This document shows positions 5,814-5,869 of a DNA stretch of 5,869 nt, one piece after another. The notes under the pieces are model-generated. The model searched no databases. It was not told the DNA's origin and saw only the letters and a program-made list of their open reading frames with translations. This stretch comes from an uncultured Demequina sp. (GTDB lineage Bacteria > Actinomycetota > Actinomycetes > Actinomycetales > Demequinaceae). Every line of letters begins with the position of its first letter. Position 1 is the stretch's first letter. The stretch covers positions 1 to 5,869 of the forward strand of contig CALALQ010000468.1 of assembly GCA_937925595.1 (NCBI GenBank). Reading direction: 5' to 3'. The translations under genes were made by a program, and so were the position numbers.

Positions 5814-5841
5814 TACTGACATAATGTGCATTATCGGCTAG
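5814..5841 (-). other. dif: dif-like Xer recombination site, candidate attachment site
   Basis: On the minus strand the XerC-side arm is CTAGCCGATAA (5831-5841), the 6-bp centre is 5825-5830, and the XerD-side arm is TTATGTCAGTA (5814-5824). The core is a near-palindrome ATAATG/CATTAT. Against the E. coli dif sequence as I remember it, 17 of 28 positions agree, concentrated in the core and inner arms. The GATAATG...CATTATGTCA pattern agrees with the actinobacterial dif type I recall. This is where XerC/XerD resolve chromosome dimers near the replication terminus, and elements are known to insert at such sites. The call rests on pattern memory and has not been searched. Confidence 0.65.
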
Positions 5842-5869
5842 TGAGCAGGCGAGCAGTCGCCGGGCGAAC

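Larger units (their letters stand above)
2668..5841 (-). mobile_element. Integrase end of an integrative element: recombinase trio plus adjacent dif-like site
   Basis: Three overlapping minus-strand genes (tyrosine recombinase, small HTH protein, zinc-ribbon recombinase-like protein) lie beside a repeat-rich non-coding segment and a dif-like sequence. This gene set and order recur in actinobacterial mobile regions as far as I recall. It also parallels the three-gene layout of Tn554 (two recombinase-type proteins plus a small DNA-binding protein), without implying direct homology. The right boundary is placed at the dif-like site because integrase genes usually lie next to their attachment site. 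The left boundary is not identified and could lie between 2668 and the window start or beyond. Confidence 0.45.

Noticed and set aside
1..5869. CRISPR array, tRNA or rRNA gene, toxin-antitoxin pair
   Set aside because: I found no regularly spaced repeats, no cloverleaf or rRNA-like conserved segments, and no small toxin-like gene next to the HTH protein. The HTH protein sits inside a recombinase operon instead.

Overview
The window is GC-rich, with strong G/C bias at third codon positions, GTG/TTG start options and a recombinase trio typical of Actinomycetota. A high-GC actinobacterium is the best guess (possibly Microbacteriaceae, which is inference only). All five genes I accept lie on the minus strand, so transcription runs from right to left.

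Right part (2668-5841): three tightly overlapping genes form an integration module. A complete tyrosine recombinase of 373 aa overlaps by ATGA with a 115-aa Cro/C1-type helix-turn-helix protein. That gene overlaps by 8 bp with a 493-aa protein that has six CxxC pairs at its N-terminus and a degenerate tyrosine-recombinase fold at its C-terminus. Upstream of the first gene is a 262-bp gene-free stretch full of inverted repeats. It ends in a 28-bp sequence (5814-5841) with the arm-centre-arm layout of a Xer/dif chromosome-dimer-resolution site. An integrase gene starting about 200 bp from such a site suggests this is the integrase end of an element inserted at or beside dif.

Left part (325-2447): two genes fused by a TAATG stop/start overlap, probably cargo of the element or host flank. 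The first encodes a secreted metzincin-like zinc protease (HEMMHLLQAAH plus a Met-turn) with a C-terminal beta-sandwich, carbohydrate-binding-like domain. The second encodes a lipoprotein with four non-lipid cysteines and no family I recognise. The pairing suggests that the two products work together outside the membrane.

Extreme left (1-324): no credible gene. It holds a candidate hairpin terminator, some inverted repeats, and a 10-bp word (GAGGACTATC) that is repeated directly in the repeat cluster next to the dif-like site. The left end of the element could lie here, but no second dif copy is visible in the window, so the boundaries are unproven.
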